Shown piece after piece: positions 11,906-25,275 of a stretch of DNA of 64,000 nt. The notes beneath the pieces are model-generated. The model saw only the letters and a list, made by a program, of their open reading frames with translations. It was not told where the DNA came from and made no database searches. Origin of the DNA: Paracentrotus lividus (taxonomy: Eukaryota > Echinodermata > Echinoidea > Camarodonta > Echinidae); the NCBI GenBank assembly GCA_940671915.1, contig CALNVZ010000174.1:18627054-18691053 (forward strand), in the 5' to 3' direction. A program made the translations under genes and the position numbers. Positions within the stretch are counted from its first letter, which is position 1; the number at the start of each line of letters is the position of its first letter.

Positions 11906-11968
11906 CGATGATGATGATGATGATTATGATGATGATGATGATGATGATGATGACGATGATGATGATGA
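11906..11968. repeat. (GAT)n trinucleotide microsatellite
   Basis: About twenty GAT units with a few substitutions. Confidence 0.92.
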
Positions 11969-13013
11969 GAGCGATTGATCTCGTTCGACTTAGGCTAGGG
12001 CTCAGTCGGTTGTCATCGTGTTGAATGCACATCGGTTAGCGTCTGCTATAGTCACACTCTGTGGGGGGGGGGGTGGTCATGAATTGTGGAAAGTACGAGG
12101 TGGTCTAACTGTCACATCTTTTGTCTTTGCCTACAAACTGATTCTCGTAGGGTCCCGAGACTGAGTTGCATCTTTGGGATGGTGAAATCAAACAAACCAA
12201 CAAAATGGATTATAAAGTACGTCATGACGTGCATGGGGTGATTCTTTTATATAGTAAAACACTAAAAATGAGAAATATGAATTGTGTATACACACAACAC
12301 AAGAGAGGGGATTGCAAAAGTAGTATACTAGTATCCGTCCTTACATTACTTTTGTTATGAAGGACAATCATATCCTGATATCCGCCCCTTATAGAAATAT
12401 TGTAAATTAAGTTATCTTTACTATGTCAACTTTGTATGTTAGAGAGCATTATGTTATTTATATCATGAACCATTATCTCCCAATGAAAAGAACAAATTGT
12501 ATAGCCGTGTATTCGAAAGTAAATATTTTATTTTGGACGTAAATACGGTATTCCTTACTTTAAAATGACATAACAACTGTTTCTTTTCGCATTATTCACA
12601 ATGGATGACAGAACCGAGGGCCATTGAGTAAAGCTATCGCTTAATGATATTAATGAGGGAGATGCCAGGGTTGTTTGCATTAATTGTCCAAATTTATTTC
12701 GCTATGAATATATTATAAAGTCATGAATAAATAAATAAATATACCATAATTTGGTTCCTTGGTTTAATGTAGGTTAATTGCTGCAAATTGTATTTTATTG
12801 TGTTATTTTACCTGAACAGCATTACTAGTGCTGGTCGTGTCATCAAGTTTAAACGGATATGTTTCTATCCCCACGGGATCAGTCTTGAGAAAACGTGACC
12901 ATTGAAGAAGCAATAATAGGCGTATAACACTTTCACCATCGCAACCATCACCTAGGTAACCTTGAACTCTGCTGTCTTATACAACTTTCTCTCTCATTTC
13001 ACTCATTATTCGT

Positions 13014-13067
13014 CTTTCTCTCTCTCTCTCTCTCTTTAATTTTCTCTCTCTCTCTCTCTCTCTTTCA
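13014..13067. repeat. (CT)n microsatellite, two blocks
   Basis: Two CT blocks separated by TTTAATTTT. Confidence 0.9.
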
Positions 13068-15107
13068 TTTTCTTACCTCTATCACATCTATCTCCGTTTA
13101 ATTTTATATAATAATGTAATAAATTCCGGTTAATATAATATTCTTTGACCAAGATCTTCTTTTTCTCCCCCCTATCTCTATATACTTACCAACCAAGAAA
13201 GAATTCCCAATCTCTTTCTCTTCATATATATTTATATCTTTCTTACATTCTTTCCTAATGTAATAAATTAGAGTCGAGTACATCTTTGATCAAGACGTCA
13301 CCTTAAAAGGTTTTCAATTTTTATATCAAATATGGCACTCTCAACAATTATTCTGACTGTGAAATCATCGATAGTATAGTCTTGAATCAAAATATATACA
13401 CCAATAAGATGAAGCTTCAGCATGAACCATATCGACATGTATTTTCGTTACACAATTTTTTTTCTTTTCTTTTTTTGTCTCAATATTTTCAGATTAATAT
13501 ACTCGAATTAGGAATGGTGATGCCTTTTCTATTCCAGGGTATTTTAGAACATAAAAGTCATCAACATTTCCATTTAATTGACATAAAAATTTGCTTTTAG
13601 ATTACATTCCGCGAAAGCTCAGTCCATATCGGTTTAAGATTAATATACAGTTTACTTGAAATTTCGAATTGAATTTTTTTTTTTAAATCTTGAACTGTGA
13701 ATAGTGTCTGAGAGATAAAACGAATATGCAGAATGCAACCATCGTTGTAAATTAACATTAGATCAATGACAAAATGGGAGTATTGTCAAAGAAAGGTCAA
13801 CAGCTGACGTCAGTGGATCTATGGAGATAAGAATGATTGCAAAGATAAAGGTGATGAATATTACAATGGTGTTTCAAAAGTAATTGTTTTTCAGAAGTGT
13901 AATCGCTTCGTTTGCATGATCTGTGTTATTCACTGCTATTTTTCAAAGTTATCTGTTTATTGAAAATTTGTACCATGGCTCTATAGATCTATCTGCTACA
14001 TCTTGAAATGACTCTCTTATACAAGTGCACCCCGGCCTGCATCTTCGTTACACATTGTTATTGCCCTTGACAACATGCTAATGCACTCTTCTACAACCTA
14101 TTTTCACTCCTATCAATTCCTTTGCTACAATGCTCCTCATCTCGATGGGGTTTTAGGGGAGAACAGTCTATTCTGAGATACATATCGATCATTGTACGGC
14201 TGTTTATGCGACTCCAACATTACCGTAATGAGATTATAGTGCCCAACTCTCGCTCAATGAGCTCGGCAAATTACGCGACAAATTTCACGCCGCATGCATG
14301 TCCACAATCGTTGGAACAAAACTCAGGAGAAAGAGAGAGATCTAAAATGTTTTATCATGTCTAGTGGAAAATGGTTCATATAAGATGACTCATCTCGACA
14401 AACACTTTGGTCAGGGAAACATCATGGGATTGAATGAAAAGGAGCCCTCACTAAATATAATGTCGTTTTCGGCATCAATATTCAACATTTTTCTCTCTCG
14501 AATATTTGTAGACCTCCCCCTTAAAAAGAAAAGTCTTTTAGATAAGGAATTTGATGAACAGTTTATCCCATGTTCTCTATCAATGTTGTCTGTATACTTG
14601 TACAATCGTCAGTTGAAGGCAACAAAGACAACAATATAAAGTATGTTCTTTCAAATTTTAATAGGTATAATTATACAATCAAACAGAACAATGAGAGATA
14701 GGACTCGAGAAGAAGAAGAAGAAGGCAACTAAGGAGTAAAACACACAATTATTGAAGATATGAGCTAAAGTCTTCCTGTTAGTCAGTAACAATGATATTT
14801 TGTTTATGATTACCTGCAGTCTATATACGGTGTATACGGTCTTTCTCTCAACACAATCTACAGTAGATATGGACTTCGTACCGTCCGCAAGCCATCTTCT
14901 TGCAACTCAATAAGTCACCTGGTTTAACCTTCTAATTTGACTTCAGATCAAACTCCAAGTCTCATCTGACATTATTATACCTTAATTTTAATTTCCTGCA
15001 ACCGCTTGTTAACATGAATATTGCAAAATACGACTTGATTGATGATATTGTGTTGTGCTTTGAAACAACTCTGAAGTCTGATTATTGTACAAATTTTCAC
15101 CTTCTAT

Positions 15108-15120
15108 GATGTAGAATTTA

Positions 15121-15172
<52 letters not shown>

Positions 15173-15185
15173 TAAATTCTACATC
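15108..15185. repeat. (TA)n inside a perfect inverted repeat
   Basis: GATGTAGAATTTATAACTA at 15108-15126, a (TA)n core, then the exact complement ending at 15185. The whole 78 bp is one perfect palindrome. It could be a tiny fold-back element or a palindromic duplication around a TA microsatellite. Confidence 0.88.
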
Positions 15186-18100
15186 CTTCTACATTCCTTT
15201 CTGCGTTATTTGTTACTGAAAATATTAAATCTGCACCATTACAAAATTCTTGGATAAAATATAGGCCTATGTTTGCCTATATATTTTTCTTTTCTTTTTC
15301 ATGCATGTATACTATCAATCTGTAACTTTTATATCTTAACGAGGGTATAAGCCTTTGGCCCCATAATACTGGTAATATCATTTTATTATTCATTAGTACC
15401 AACAAAAAAAATGTTTATTTGGTCAAGTACTGTAGTATCTTTTCGGGAAACTCCTATAATTTCTTCCCTATCCAACCACCTTACTCTTCACCAAATAGTC
15501 GGCCTCCCCTCCTTCTACATCACCCAGTTATGTCAGCACGGATGTAGAATCTGTTTGTCGGGTTTAATAGACTACAAAACCGTTGGTTCCGCCTCGTATG
15601 CACCTCTGATTATACGGTATTCATGGCTTCATCTTTGTTTTTCTATGCTGGAGAGGAACTGGTCCTTTCCTCCATCGTTTCCAATCTCACATCAGAGGAA
15701 ACGGGTTTCCCACACCCAAGTTCCTGTACAGCTGATATGGTATCCTACCCAGCTGCCTTCCCGCACCATGTAGGCTCTAAAAGGTTCAGTCACATCGGCT
15801 CGTTCAGCACAAGACCCACAACAAACATTACACTATACCACGGATGACCTATTAAGGTCGGATTGAAGTCGAGTATCATCAGTGCGACTGAAATAATTAC
15901 CTTCAGCATACACCTGAACAAGTCATTGGAGTTTCTGTGTCCTTCTTTTTAATCGCAAGGTATTAATCTGGAATATTTGCATCTATCTGAAATATTGGAA
16001 TATGAAAAAGATGAAGGAATTTGAATGAAGGAGAATGACTTATTCTAATAAACTGTATATTTTGGTTGTATAGTAAAGGATGAGAGGGCCAACTCGTTAT
16101 TCTTACCAGCATTGCTTTGACAACGTTATCAACACAAATCGGTGTATAGGCCTATAGATGATTATCAAAAAATAAAACAACAACAAAAATTAAATTTAAA
16201 AAAATAAACAAAAACAAATAAACAAACAAACAAACAAATAAAAACTAAATTAAACGAAGTTATCTATTTCTTACAATAATCTAGGGGTAGTGCCAGCCTT
16301 AAAGGGGTGCCAATATTCCAATGTGAAATCAGCCATTATTGTAACTGTCTAAAATTGTTCGATTGATTGACCGCACCGTCACGCAAACTACATCACTCCG
16401 AAACTAACAGATGAGAGAGAAAGAGAGAGATAGAGATGGAGAGGGGGGAGGGGGAGAAAGAGAGACGGATAGAGAAGGTAAATGGTTGACATCATTGATG
16501 CTGTCCATAGCATTGAAACGTGTCTTTAAGTGGATATTCTGGTTGACATGATGAACGTGGCCTATCAAAGAACCATGGCTGACCAAGAACGCTTTTCATG
16601 AGCACGGATAAGAAACTAAGCAAATCAAACCAAGTAGTGCTTACGTTGTGTTTTCACCGTCATCACTTCAACGAAAGAGCAAAGCTTGGACTGCTTTCGG
16701 AAGCAGAAGAAGTATACCGTAACTATGATACCGATCAGTTTAGCGATAACATTTTCCCTCTGTAATGCATTAATACGATTTGAAAAATTTGCTTGATAGA
16801 ATATTATAGAACTTCTAATAACATTCTAAAGTAAAATTTAGTTTAGCCATCTAAAATTTAGTTTAGCCATCCAAAACTCTTATAAAACAATTAGTTTGAG
16901 TCGATAGTTTTGTCAAATAAGTGATAGTTTGATAGCTTGATATTTGAGTCAGATGCATCACATAACCATGAACTTACAGCTACTTTTTAAATTTAATAGT
17001 ATCAAAAGATTTGCCTATTATTATTCCAAAAACGAAAATCTAGCTTTATATACAATTAGAAAGCAAGGGGCAATGAATTAAAAAAAAAAAAACACTTGGT
17101 CATGTTGGTACTGTTTTAGACGTATATTTTATTTCTCTTCTCATCAAAAGTCATGTTATTTCTAATTTCACCACAGCGCATATATAAATGTGGTTTACAA
17201 TTATTACACTTAAGATATTAAGGAAAGATAAGATTGATTAGGATGCAAAATCAATGAAAAAAATGTCTTTGAATACCCTAGATATTCTGCAACCAACTGC
17301 AGCGTAATGTAAGCTATAAAGAGACGGATATAATTTGACGGCCTTCAACGTATCATTTATTATGCAGATGAGATGCATGAATTAATTTTTTGACTGGTAC
17401 TGGTATATACACATGTAGTATTTTCAACTAAATCGGGATTAAATCCATTAGAATGGAAAAATGCCATCAGCGTCTATAGATGTTCGAGAATGGTTATAGT
17501 TTTAAAAAGCAAGCCGACCTCAAGTTAAAGGGACGTATAATTGATAAAACATGGGGAATTCACCTTATCTCGGGTGAAATGATAACATTCTAATCAGAGC
17601 CCGGCGTGTTGCGTAATCTCCAGGCGTCAGGGTGTCTGGAGTATAATCCTTCATGGCTAGACTAACTAACCAGAAGTCCGAAGTAAATCTAACCTATGTT
17701 TTGTTTTTGAAATGGAGCATTATACAAGTCCTCTCTTTGAATTAATACGAAGAGACCCGTTGAGAGTCTATAAACTAATCCGAAGCTATTTACCCTATTG
17801 ACTGATTGAATTCGGCCGACTTCGTCATGTTCGTGCTGTCCGAATGTTAATCCCTAGTAGGCCGACCCTTGCGTAAGCCTCACTGTAGATTGTGTATGAG
17901 TCAATGGAGCTCAAGAAAAACGCGCATTCCCCACGATCTCCGACTTGCGAGGGCCTTTAACACTATCGGTGCATCGTCTTCGAGTGACCCCGCTAGTCTC
18001 GGCTGCATCGTGGCGCAGTATCTCGCTCAAGATAATGCTACTCAAAGACAACAATGCATCGTCTCGAAAGCGCTCTATACGTATCTAAATATACATAGAA

Positions 18101-18884
18101 GTATGTGATGCTCAAAATCAAAGACAACTGGGAGAATCTGTTCATTGGTTTCTGATTTTATCTTGGTAATTTATCATTATGGGCATTAGATTGCAAAATT
18201 ATACAAAAACATGAGCTAAAATAAAAAAAGAAAGAAAAAGAAAGATAAAGTCTCTCTTCTACAAGAGATCTTATCAGCAACAGTTTGGTTATAATAATTC
18301 GTATAATCCTTAACAGTTTTCCTTAATAGATATAATAGGCAAACCTCCTACCAGAAGACTGCAAGAATCGAATTGTACAGTCGCCTTTGAGTCGCTCATC
18401 GACGCATGAAAATTGGCGAATTGCATTTCATGCTTCAAGAACGAAAGTACATAGTAAATGAAGTGAAACAAACAAACCATGTAATATGAATACATATATT
18501 ACCGCACAACACTCATCAGCATAGGTCAAATTGGGAAAACTTTCTTCATATTTATTTCAGTGGTTCTTAAAGAGAGAGGTAATTTCACGCACGGTGCGTT
18601 ATAGTCAACCAAACATCGGTACACTCTTATAATAGCAGTCTATTAGCCTACGGTGTCGGGTGAATATAGGATGAGAGCGGGTTAACAATGCTTTCAATAC
18701 ACTCTCAAAATTCATCTACATAATGAATATTTTGTTCTTCAGATGATTCTGAATTTTACACGAGTACTGAAGAGCATAATGGTTTAATCATTTATTTATT
18801 TTTTTCATTTCATAACAATAGTATCTTGCTTCTGTAGTTAAAGACACTTGAGGCATGTATCTTATTTATAGTTTTGCTGAAGTA
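15186..18884. other. Non-coding stretch with small repeats
   Basis: Holds an A/CAAA-rich tract (about 16183-16252), a GA-rich tract (about 16412-16475) and a 20-bp unit duplicated in tandem at 16832-16851 and 16852-16871. A 120-codon open frame at 15411-15773 has no recognisable motif, domain or splice context, and I do not call it a gene. Confidence 0.55.
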
Positions 18885-19100
18885 CACTATTAAAAGTGCT
18901 GTAGCTTTTTACAGTAAATTACTGGCAACTCTGTTGCACGGTAATTTACTGTAATTGTCTCTTAAAGTAATCTACTTTCAATGGTAAATTACTATAAATT
19001 CCCACAAGATACAGGAAACTACCATCAAATATACTATTATTTACTGTGCAACAAAGTTGCCAGTAATTTACTGTAAAAGCTACAGCAATTTTTAACAGTG
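18885..19100. mobile_element. Short MITE with about 55-bp inverted repeats
   Basis: A 216-bp element flanked by TA (18883-18884 and 19101-19102). Left and right arms are complementary over about 55 bp, including GCTGTAGCTTTT, ACAGTAAATTACTGGCAAC and a GTTGCAC block. The ends are CACTATTAAAA and TTTTTAACAGTG. No coding content. Confidence 0.83.
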
Positions 19101-19202
19101 TAGAAAGTAGTAAATAAATGGGCAATAATAAATCTACATAAGTATATAGTTAGTGGTTGAATATCTTTTACAAAAACGCACAATCATGATCGTTTTAATA
19201 TA

Positions 19203-20333
19203 GGGTACATGCAGGTAATAATGGGCCTGCAGGTAATATGGGCCACCTGAAGCAAATCATGTCGTGACGTCGACCGCGTGACCGGATGACACCGGTGTTG
19301 AGCGCCATAATGTTGTTCATATGAACTGTATACGAAAATCTATCATCGTTGAGAGCATCTGATGCCGAAATTATCTCTGTGAGAAAATTGCGTAAAAACC
19401 AACAAGGTAAGTAAAAACTTACCGGACCAATAATTTACCCTCATGTAAAATTTGTTGATATTTCACAGACTTGTGATGGTAGAAGAATGTTGAGGGCGGG
19501 TACCTCAATTGTTTGTATATTTAGTAAGCTTATAGTTTCATTTCGATAATACTTAGTCGTGTACAGGTCAATTTGTCGTAGTGAAGGGCATGTTGCTATG
19601 CTTTAAGCGATCTATAGACGGGCGATAAGAATTACAGATGCAGCATGACAGATAGACAAACACCTGACCGCGAGGCGTATGATTTATGGTAATATGGGTC
19701 CTAATCCAAAAATGGCGGGAAATTGATTCTAGGCGCTACTTAGTATTGGCGATGAGGCATCAATCTCTTTGCTCATGATTTTTTTTTTTTTGGGGCGGGG
19801 GTATATTCACAGAATATAATCAATATAAATAACTTATTGTTAGGCCTATATTGATTTGCTTGTAATAATAAATGGATATTTAAATAACATTTATAAAAAA
19901 GAAAAATGATACAAAATACAAAACAATGAAATATTATAGTTCAAGTATTTATGAAGCTCTGCGTCTTATAATTTCAAATGATAATCTGAAAGTAATGATT
20001 TTCAACATTTTTAAGCGAATTCTAGACAGTAATAGTAATGTTTTTATATAAGTCATTATATAAATTAATTTTTTTTTTTTAAATACATAAATTACCATGT
20101 GCCCATATTACCTCCCCACCATCACGGTAATATGTGCACTTTCGGTGATGACGTCAACATTTTTGAATACTGCAGACAGGGTAGTTGATTTAGATAATCG
20201 TTTTTCTTCACCATAAAAGTTAGAGCAGTAGTTATTGATCATATAAACAAAGATTAAGACTGTTTGTCATTTTGTAATGTTTATGCAAATTAGGCAAATG
20301 AGCTTAGGGGGCCCATATTACCTGCATGTACCC
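19203..20333. mobile_element. 1.1-kb inverted-repeat element with repeated GGTAATATGGGC motif
   Basis: The termini are complementary: GGGTACATGCAGGTAAT at the left and ATTACCTGCATGTACCC at the right, flanked by TA (19201-19202 and 20334-20335). Near-copies of GGTAATATGGGC recur in both orientations near 19215, 19236, 19688, 20100, 20133 and 20311, like repeated recognition sites. The interior has no transposase-like frame, so it is non-autonomous. The family is unknown to me. Confidence 0.75.
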
Positions 20334-20443
20334 TAGGCATGATAGGCGAGCATAATTAGATGAATACAAAAGATGAGATGGTTATTTTAAGATTTCTTTA
20401 TAGTAGACTTTTATGACAATAATGCATTTGATTAAGTTCTCTA

Positions 20444-20755
20444 CACTGTAAAAAAAATTATACAGCAAAGTGACGTCAGCAGAGTCGCCATACAAAAATG
20501 TAATTTGAAATAACAGTTTTGCTGTAAATTTCTCCGCCTAATAATTAATGAAAGAGAAGAAAAATATTTATTAGAGTTCTATAGCTTACACAGTTGGTTA
20601 AAACGGAACAAATGTGTTACTCCTGATGTATATTTTGTATTTCTCATGTAATTATTTGCAGGAGAAATTTACAACAAAACTGTTTTTTATAATACGTTTA
20701 TGGCGACTCTGTTGACAGCAGATTTGCTGTAAAAATACAAATATTTTTTACAGTG
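20444..20755. mobile_element. Short MITE, CACTGTAAAAA ends
   Basis: A 312-bp element starting CACTGTAAAAAAAATT and ending TTTTTTACAGTG. Inner inverted segments include TACAGCAAA versus TTTGCTGTA, the CAGAGTCGCCAT block versus ATGGCGACTCTG, and AACAGTTTTGCTGTAAATTT versus its diverged complement near 20663-20685. TA precedes the left end; the right flank reads AA, so one side of the duplication has mutated. Confidence 0.8.
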
Positions 20756-23700
20756 AATACACGACGTACATGAAACGTTGTTTGAAAATTAAGTAAAGAG
20801 GAAAATATAAACCCTTTACGTTGAGGCAACTGTCTATGCAATCCATCATTCTTTTTTAAGGACTGTGCAATAGCTTAACATAATTGTGAGCACAATGTGA
20901 TCTACATAAAAGAAAAGTATGAAAACAGTAGGTATCCGCACTTAGCAAGTCGATAATTTTCATAACGGAATCAAAAACAATATACTTTAAACTGATAACA
21001 TGATAACAGAAAATTAAATTCTTACGTAATAATGTAATTTCGGATCGTAAATTACTTATGTCAGAAAAGGTGGGCACTCGTAGCACTATAAACATGATAA
21101 ATCAATATAGGAACGTACAAGGTCAAAGCAAATCAAAAGCGTCTTGCACAAAATTGAATACTCTTTCAAAATGTCTTACAGGAAAAAAAATGTTTCAAGT
21201 CAAGTATGTTCAATCCTTATTCTCCGCATAATAAAATGTTTACAGCTTTCTACAGATAGTGAGATATTTCTTAATAATTTTTTATTATATCATTCTGTGC
21301 ATGACATTGAATATTCAAAATAATAATGGTCCGATTAAGTAATCCTGGTACAGTGAATAAACTGAGATGCAATCATTATACGCAAAATGTATCCATCAGT
21401 AGAACACTGTATTGTATATTGAGGTCATTCATTGGGAAAATTTTAACTTCTTCACTGTATCGTTTTTCTATCCAATATTTATATTTACCCTATTATGATT
21501 TACACAGAGAACTGGCATTATCTTGAAAAATATGCCGCATAAAACAAGGTACACTCGAGAGAATGTAAAAACACGCAGTATTCTCTCTCAGGTTTGCAAG
21601 AGAAGAAGAAAACACTGGAACAGAAACTTTATCTGAGCAGCAGACACCTGCCGTTTTTTCTTTCTGGAAATCCAATATATTTTGAAGTGCTAGTAACATC
21701 ACAGAGGGAAACGGGTCGGAATTCCCCTTACATTTCAATTCTGGTGTGAGATAAAAACCCACGTGACCAACCAACCAGTTTTGGCTGTTCAGATCTTGTG
21801 AATGTATTTTGCAATCAAATTAAGATCATAATATGTTAATATCGATTGTATCGACAATTAGAACATACTCAGGGTTCAGGAAAGAAAGAAAGAGGTTAGT
21901 TTTGTTGCTTTTACGGTGAAGTTATTATACTATTTCCGTTTGAGAGTCATAAAGTACATTGGAACCAAGACTGAATACAAGATACAAGTTTTTTAAATCG
22001 ATTAAAAAAAATACAAAACACGAAACAAATCAAGCATTAAAACAGAAAAAAGAGGATGTTTTTACAAGAACATAGGATTTAAACCACGCTTTCTATTCAA
22101 TATTAGATAATTGAAATGATCGAATAGGGTACTCATTTAAAATGATACGATATGTATATCATTCTAAGAGCGCAAGCCCTTATCATGCTTATGCTTATAG
22201 TTTCCCCCTTCGTTGTGTTAAACCGGTGTGCGATATGTCGTCGTTAAATTATTCATTTATATCTTATTGACTTTATTCATTAGGGATATATCACAATTCA
22301 TTTATTCATAGAATATCATACGACCTTCTCCACGTTTAGGCGATACAAATAATCTTATATCATATTTATATATTCCTGATAAATCCATTTTGAAAAAAAA
22401 ACTAGTGATATAATAACATTAGTCTATTTGAGTTCATCCCTTTGTCAGCACAATGTACTTACTTAAATTAAAGTCCGTCTACAATATTATAGCTACAGAG
22501 GCTTTGGCATGCACATACACATTATGTTGATAACATTTACTCAAGAATAATCGTAAGATCCTATAGTTTCCCTGTGCCTTGGATTATCCCAGATATAATC
22601 AAGCCCGACGTTGCTATGGCAATACGTATTTAATCCGATGCGAATTTGTGATCTTTTTAATAAGAGCGGTCGTCTGCAGTAAGAAGTTGCTTCGCACGTT
22701 CAGTAATATATCGATGCAGGGGGTTGGCTATTTTCTGTTTCAAGTGGGTGTGTAATTAACAGCTTTCATAGCTCTAAATTATTCATAGAAGCACTGAAGG
22801 ACTAAGCACAACGTGTCTCGATAGATTCTTTTTCGTCACAAGACATTTTCAATAGACCGACGCAGTTATGTCTCGCGGCAAATGGTGATTATCCCGTGGT
22901 ATTGATGTAACAATGATAACCAATCAAAAACCTTCAGAAATATAAAATCAAATCAAGAAAACCTCTTTCATAGTGTCTACAGTAAGCGGGTTGTGGTTTT
23001 TTGAAAGAGACAAAAAAAAAATAATCAAAATAATAATTAGGTAAGTGCATGGACACCACTTTTTAAGTCACAAAGTAGGCCTATCGAACTTCAAATATAT
23101 ATTCTATAATAAAATAATAATAATAATGAAAGATAACATATTTTGTCTCTATTATTTAGGGGAGGAAGGGATTTCACAGCACGAGTGGTTGTAATTATTG
23201 ACCCTTGTTTTAAAGAATATTTTGCTTCATGCCCATTGCACATATGCAATTTTCCTCTTTATATTAGGTACCGACAAATCATGATTTCGATGGCAACTGG
23301 GGCTAGTGCAATGTTTTATGATGTTCATTTAAATTCACCTTATGTGACACTCACAAGGAGAGTCAAACACCTCGCTAGTCACTGACGTGATATTACGTTA
23401 CGTCACCAAATGACGCTTTACGTGTTACGGGCATATCTTCGTATACTTTCATTTTCACGCAAGGAGAGCGTCAATTTTCCATTTAAGGCAACCTGAAAAT
23501 ATTCAACGGTCCTTGCAATGTTTATTGTGGTGAAAATGACAGTTACTATCTTTCAAAGTCAAGAGCAGACCAGGACAATGCCATTGCATTAAGTAGAGAA
23601 CTACCTATTCGGCCCCACATTTGGGTGACTTTGACAGAAAAATGAATGATTTCCATTATTTATTGGTAAAATATGTTGTTTTAATCTTTAAGGTTGTACT

Positions 23701-25173
23701 TACGTTGAAGAGAAGACCTCCTGATGATGTTCTCCAGAAAGGTATTCTGAGGGGCTACTAAGCCTCTTCGAGCCATTGGCATTTTATATCACTCACTGAT
23801 GTTTCCGGTGTAAACTCCTCTTCCTGATGCTTACCCACAATGATAATAACACAGTATTAATATTTCTCTTTCTCTAACCCCGACGAGGATCCAATTCCCC
23901 GAACATGGGGAAGGGAGTAAGAGATGATAACAACTTAATTTGAATTAAAAACTTGATATATTCCACGGAAATCATATCCAGAAGGAAACTGGCGAGAGTT
24001 GAGGCTCGCTGGAAACAAACAAAAACCTCATTTTAAACGGTGGATGATGTGCTTCTTTGATCCTGCCATTTTCGTCTCATCGGATACATTTTTCTCTTAT
24101 CATATTCTCCTCTACTCCAGATGACGATGATGGTGATGACAGTGTATCGAATAGAACGCTCGCGCCCACAGCAAATGATTCAGTGTCGCCACCAAGCTGT
24201 CATGCGCATAGACATAGACGAACCTGAATTATTAACCATTTGTTACTTCGATCCTTCATACCACCTTGGCTTAGCTTAGTCCGTGTGCATGCTGCGGTGA
24301 CAATTAAGCAGCGAGAGTGATAGAGAAGAGGAGAGAGGGGAGAAATGGAAATGAGTTATTAAACAGAGCATGCGTGGTAGGAGGATTTTCTTCCAGCGCT
24401 TAGACGCCAAATCTCGTTGCCATGACAGCAAGACTCGACCAATTCATTTCGACAAATATTGGCACGCTACACTGGTAGCGCAATGCAGCATGTCTTTCTA
24501 TCATCGTTCTCTCCCTCTCTTCCCTTCACTTGTTTTTACTCACTATTTCCCCTTCTCTCTCTTTCCATGCAAATCTACACGATTTTTCAAGAGCTTTCTA
24601 TCAGTAAGTCGGGCGTTTGCCAAAAGGGCCTAACCGTTTTAGTATGTGTACAATATGAATGTCTTTTAAAACTATTAAGGCCCTTTTGGCATGACGTTCT
24701 TGTCTCTTATTTCGGTACTTAAACCAAGTCATGCTCCGTATTGATTATTTTCGTCATCAATTTAATCACATTTCCCTTCTAAATTATCACATTGTTGATC
24801 TATCAAACCTTGATTCTTCAAGAATAATTTTGGATCCCGTAAAGCCTCTCTCATTTAACGGATTCTGTACGGTACATTTTACCCGATTATCATTTTCTTT
24901 TTTATTATTATTTAGCCTAATTGCTGTTTTTGTAAAAGAGGATATTCATGAATACATATCAAACAAATTTGAACAATAGTAGGCCTAATTCCTACGTTCT
25001 GCTTATATGGTAATTTATAACAGATTCGAATTTTTCAAAACTATTCTTACCTGAACTTGTGCATATCTGTAATGCACAGTCATGACAATGTTTCGTTTCC
25101 TCATTTTGTTTATTACACTTCAATAATAATTATTGTTTCTTTTCACCTTTTGCCTGTGAGATAATGAAATTGT
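20756..25173. other. AT-rich non-coding stretch, nothing recognised
   Basis: About 4.4 kb of stop-rich sequence with scattered A and T runs. I found no inverted-repeat element, exon or RNA gene that I could defend. Confidence 0.55.
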
Positions 25174-25193
25174 AAAAAAAAAAAAAAAAAAAA
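25174..25193. repeat. Poly(A) run
   Basis: About 20 A followed by GGAAGAA-rich sequence. Confidence 0.85.
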
Positions 25194-25275
25194 GGAAGAA
25201 CACTGCGATAAAAGGAAAAAGGAAAAAAATAAAAAACACACGATTGATGTGTTGATAGCGTAGACATTTCATGTT

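Larger units (their letters stand above)
11499..15107. other. Non-coding stretch with microsatellites
   Basis: Contains an (ATG/GAT)n array at 11906-11968, a G run at about 12063-12072 and (CT)n blocks at about 13014-13067. Open frames are all under 100 codons. I see no splice-consistent exon, RNA gene or element termini. Confidence 0.6.

Noticed and set aside
15411-15773. 120-codon plus-strand frame
   Set aside because: No known motif, no splice sites at sensible positions, and an overlapping frame of similar quality; chance is the simpler explanation.
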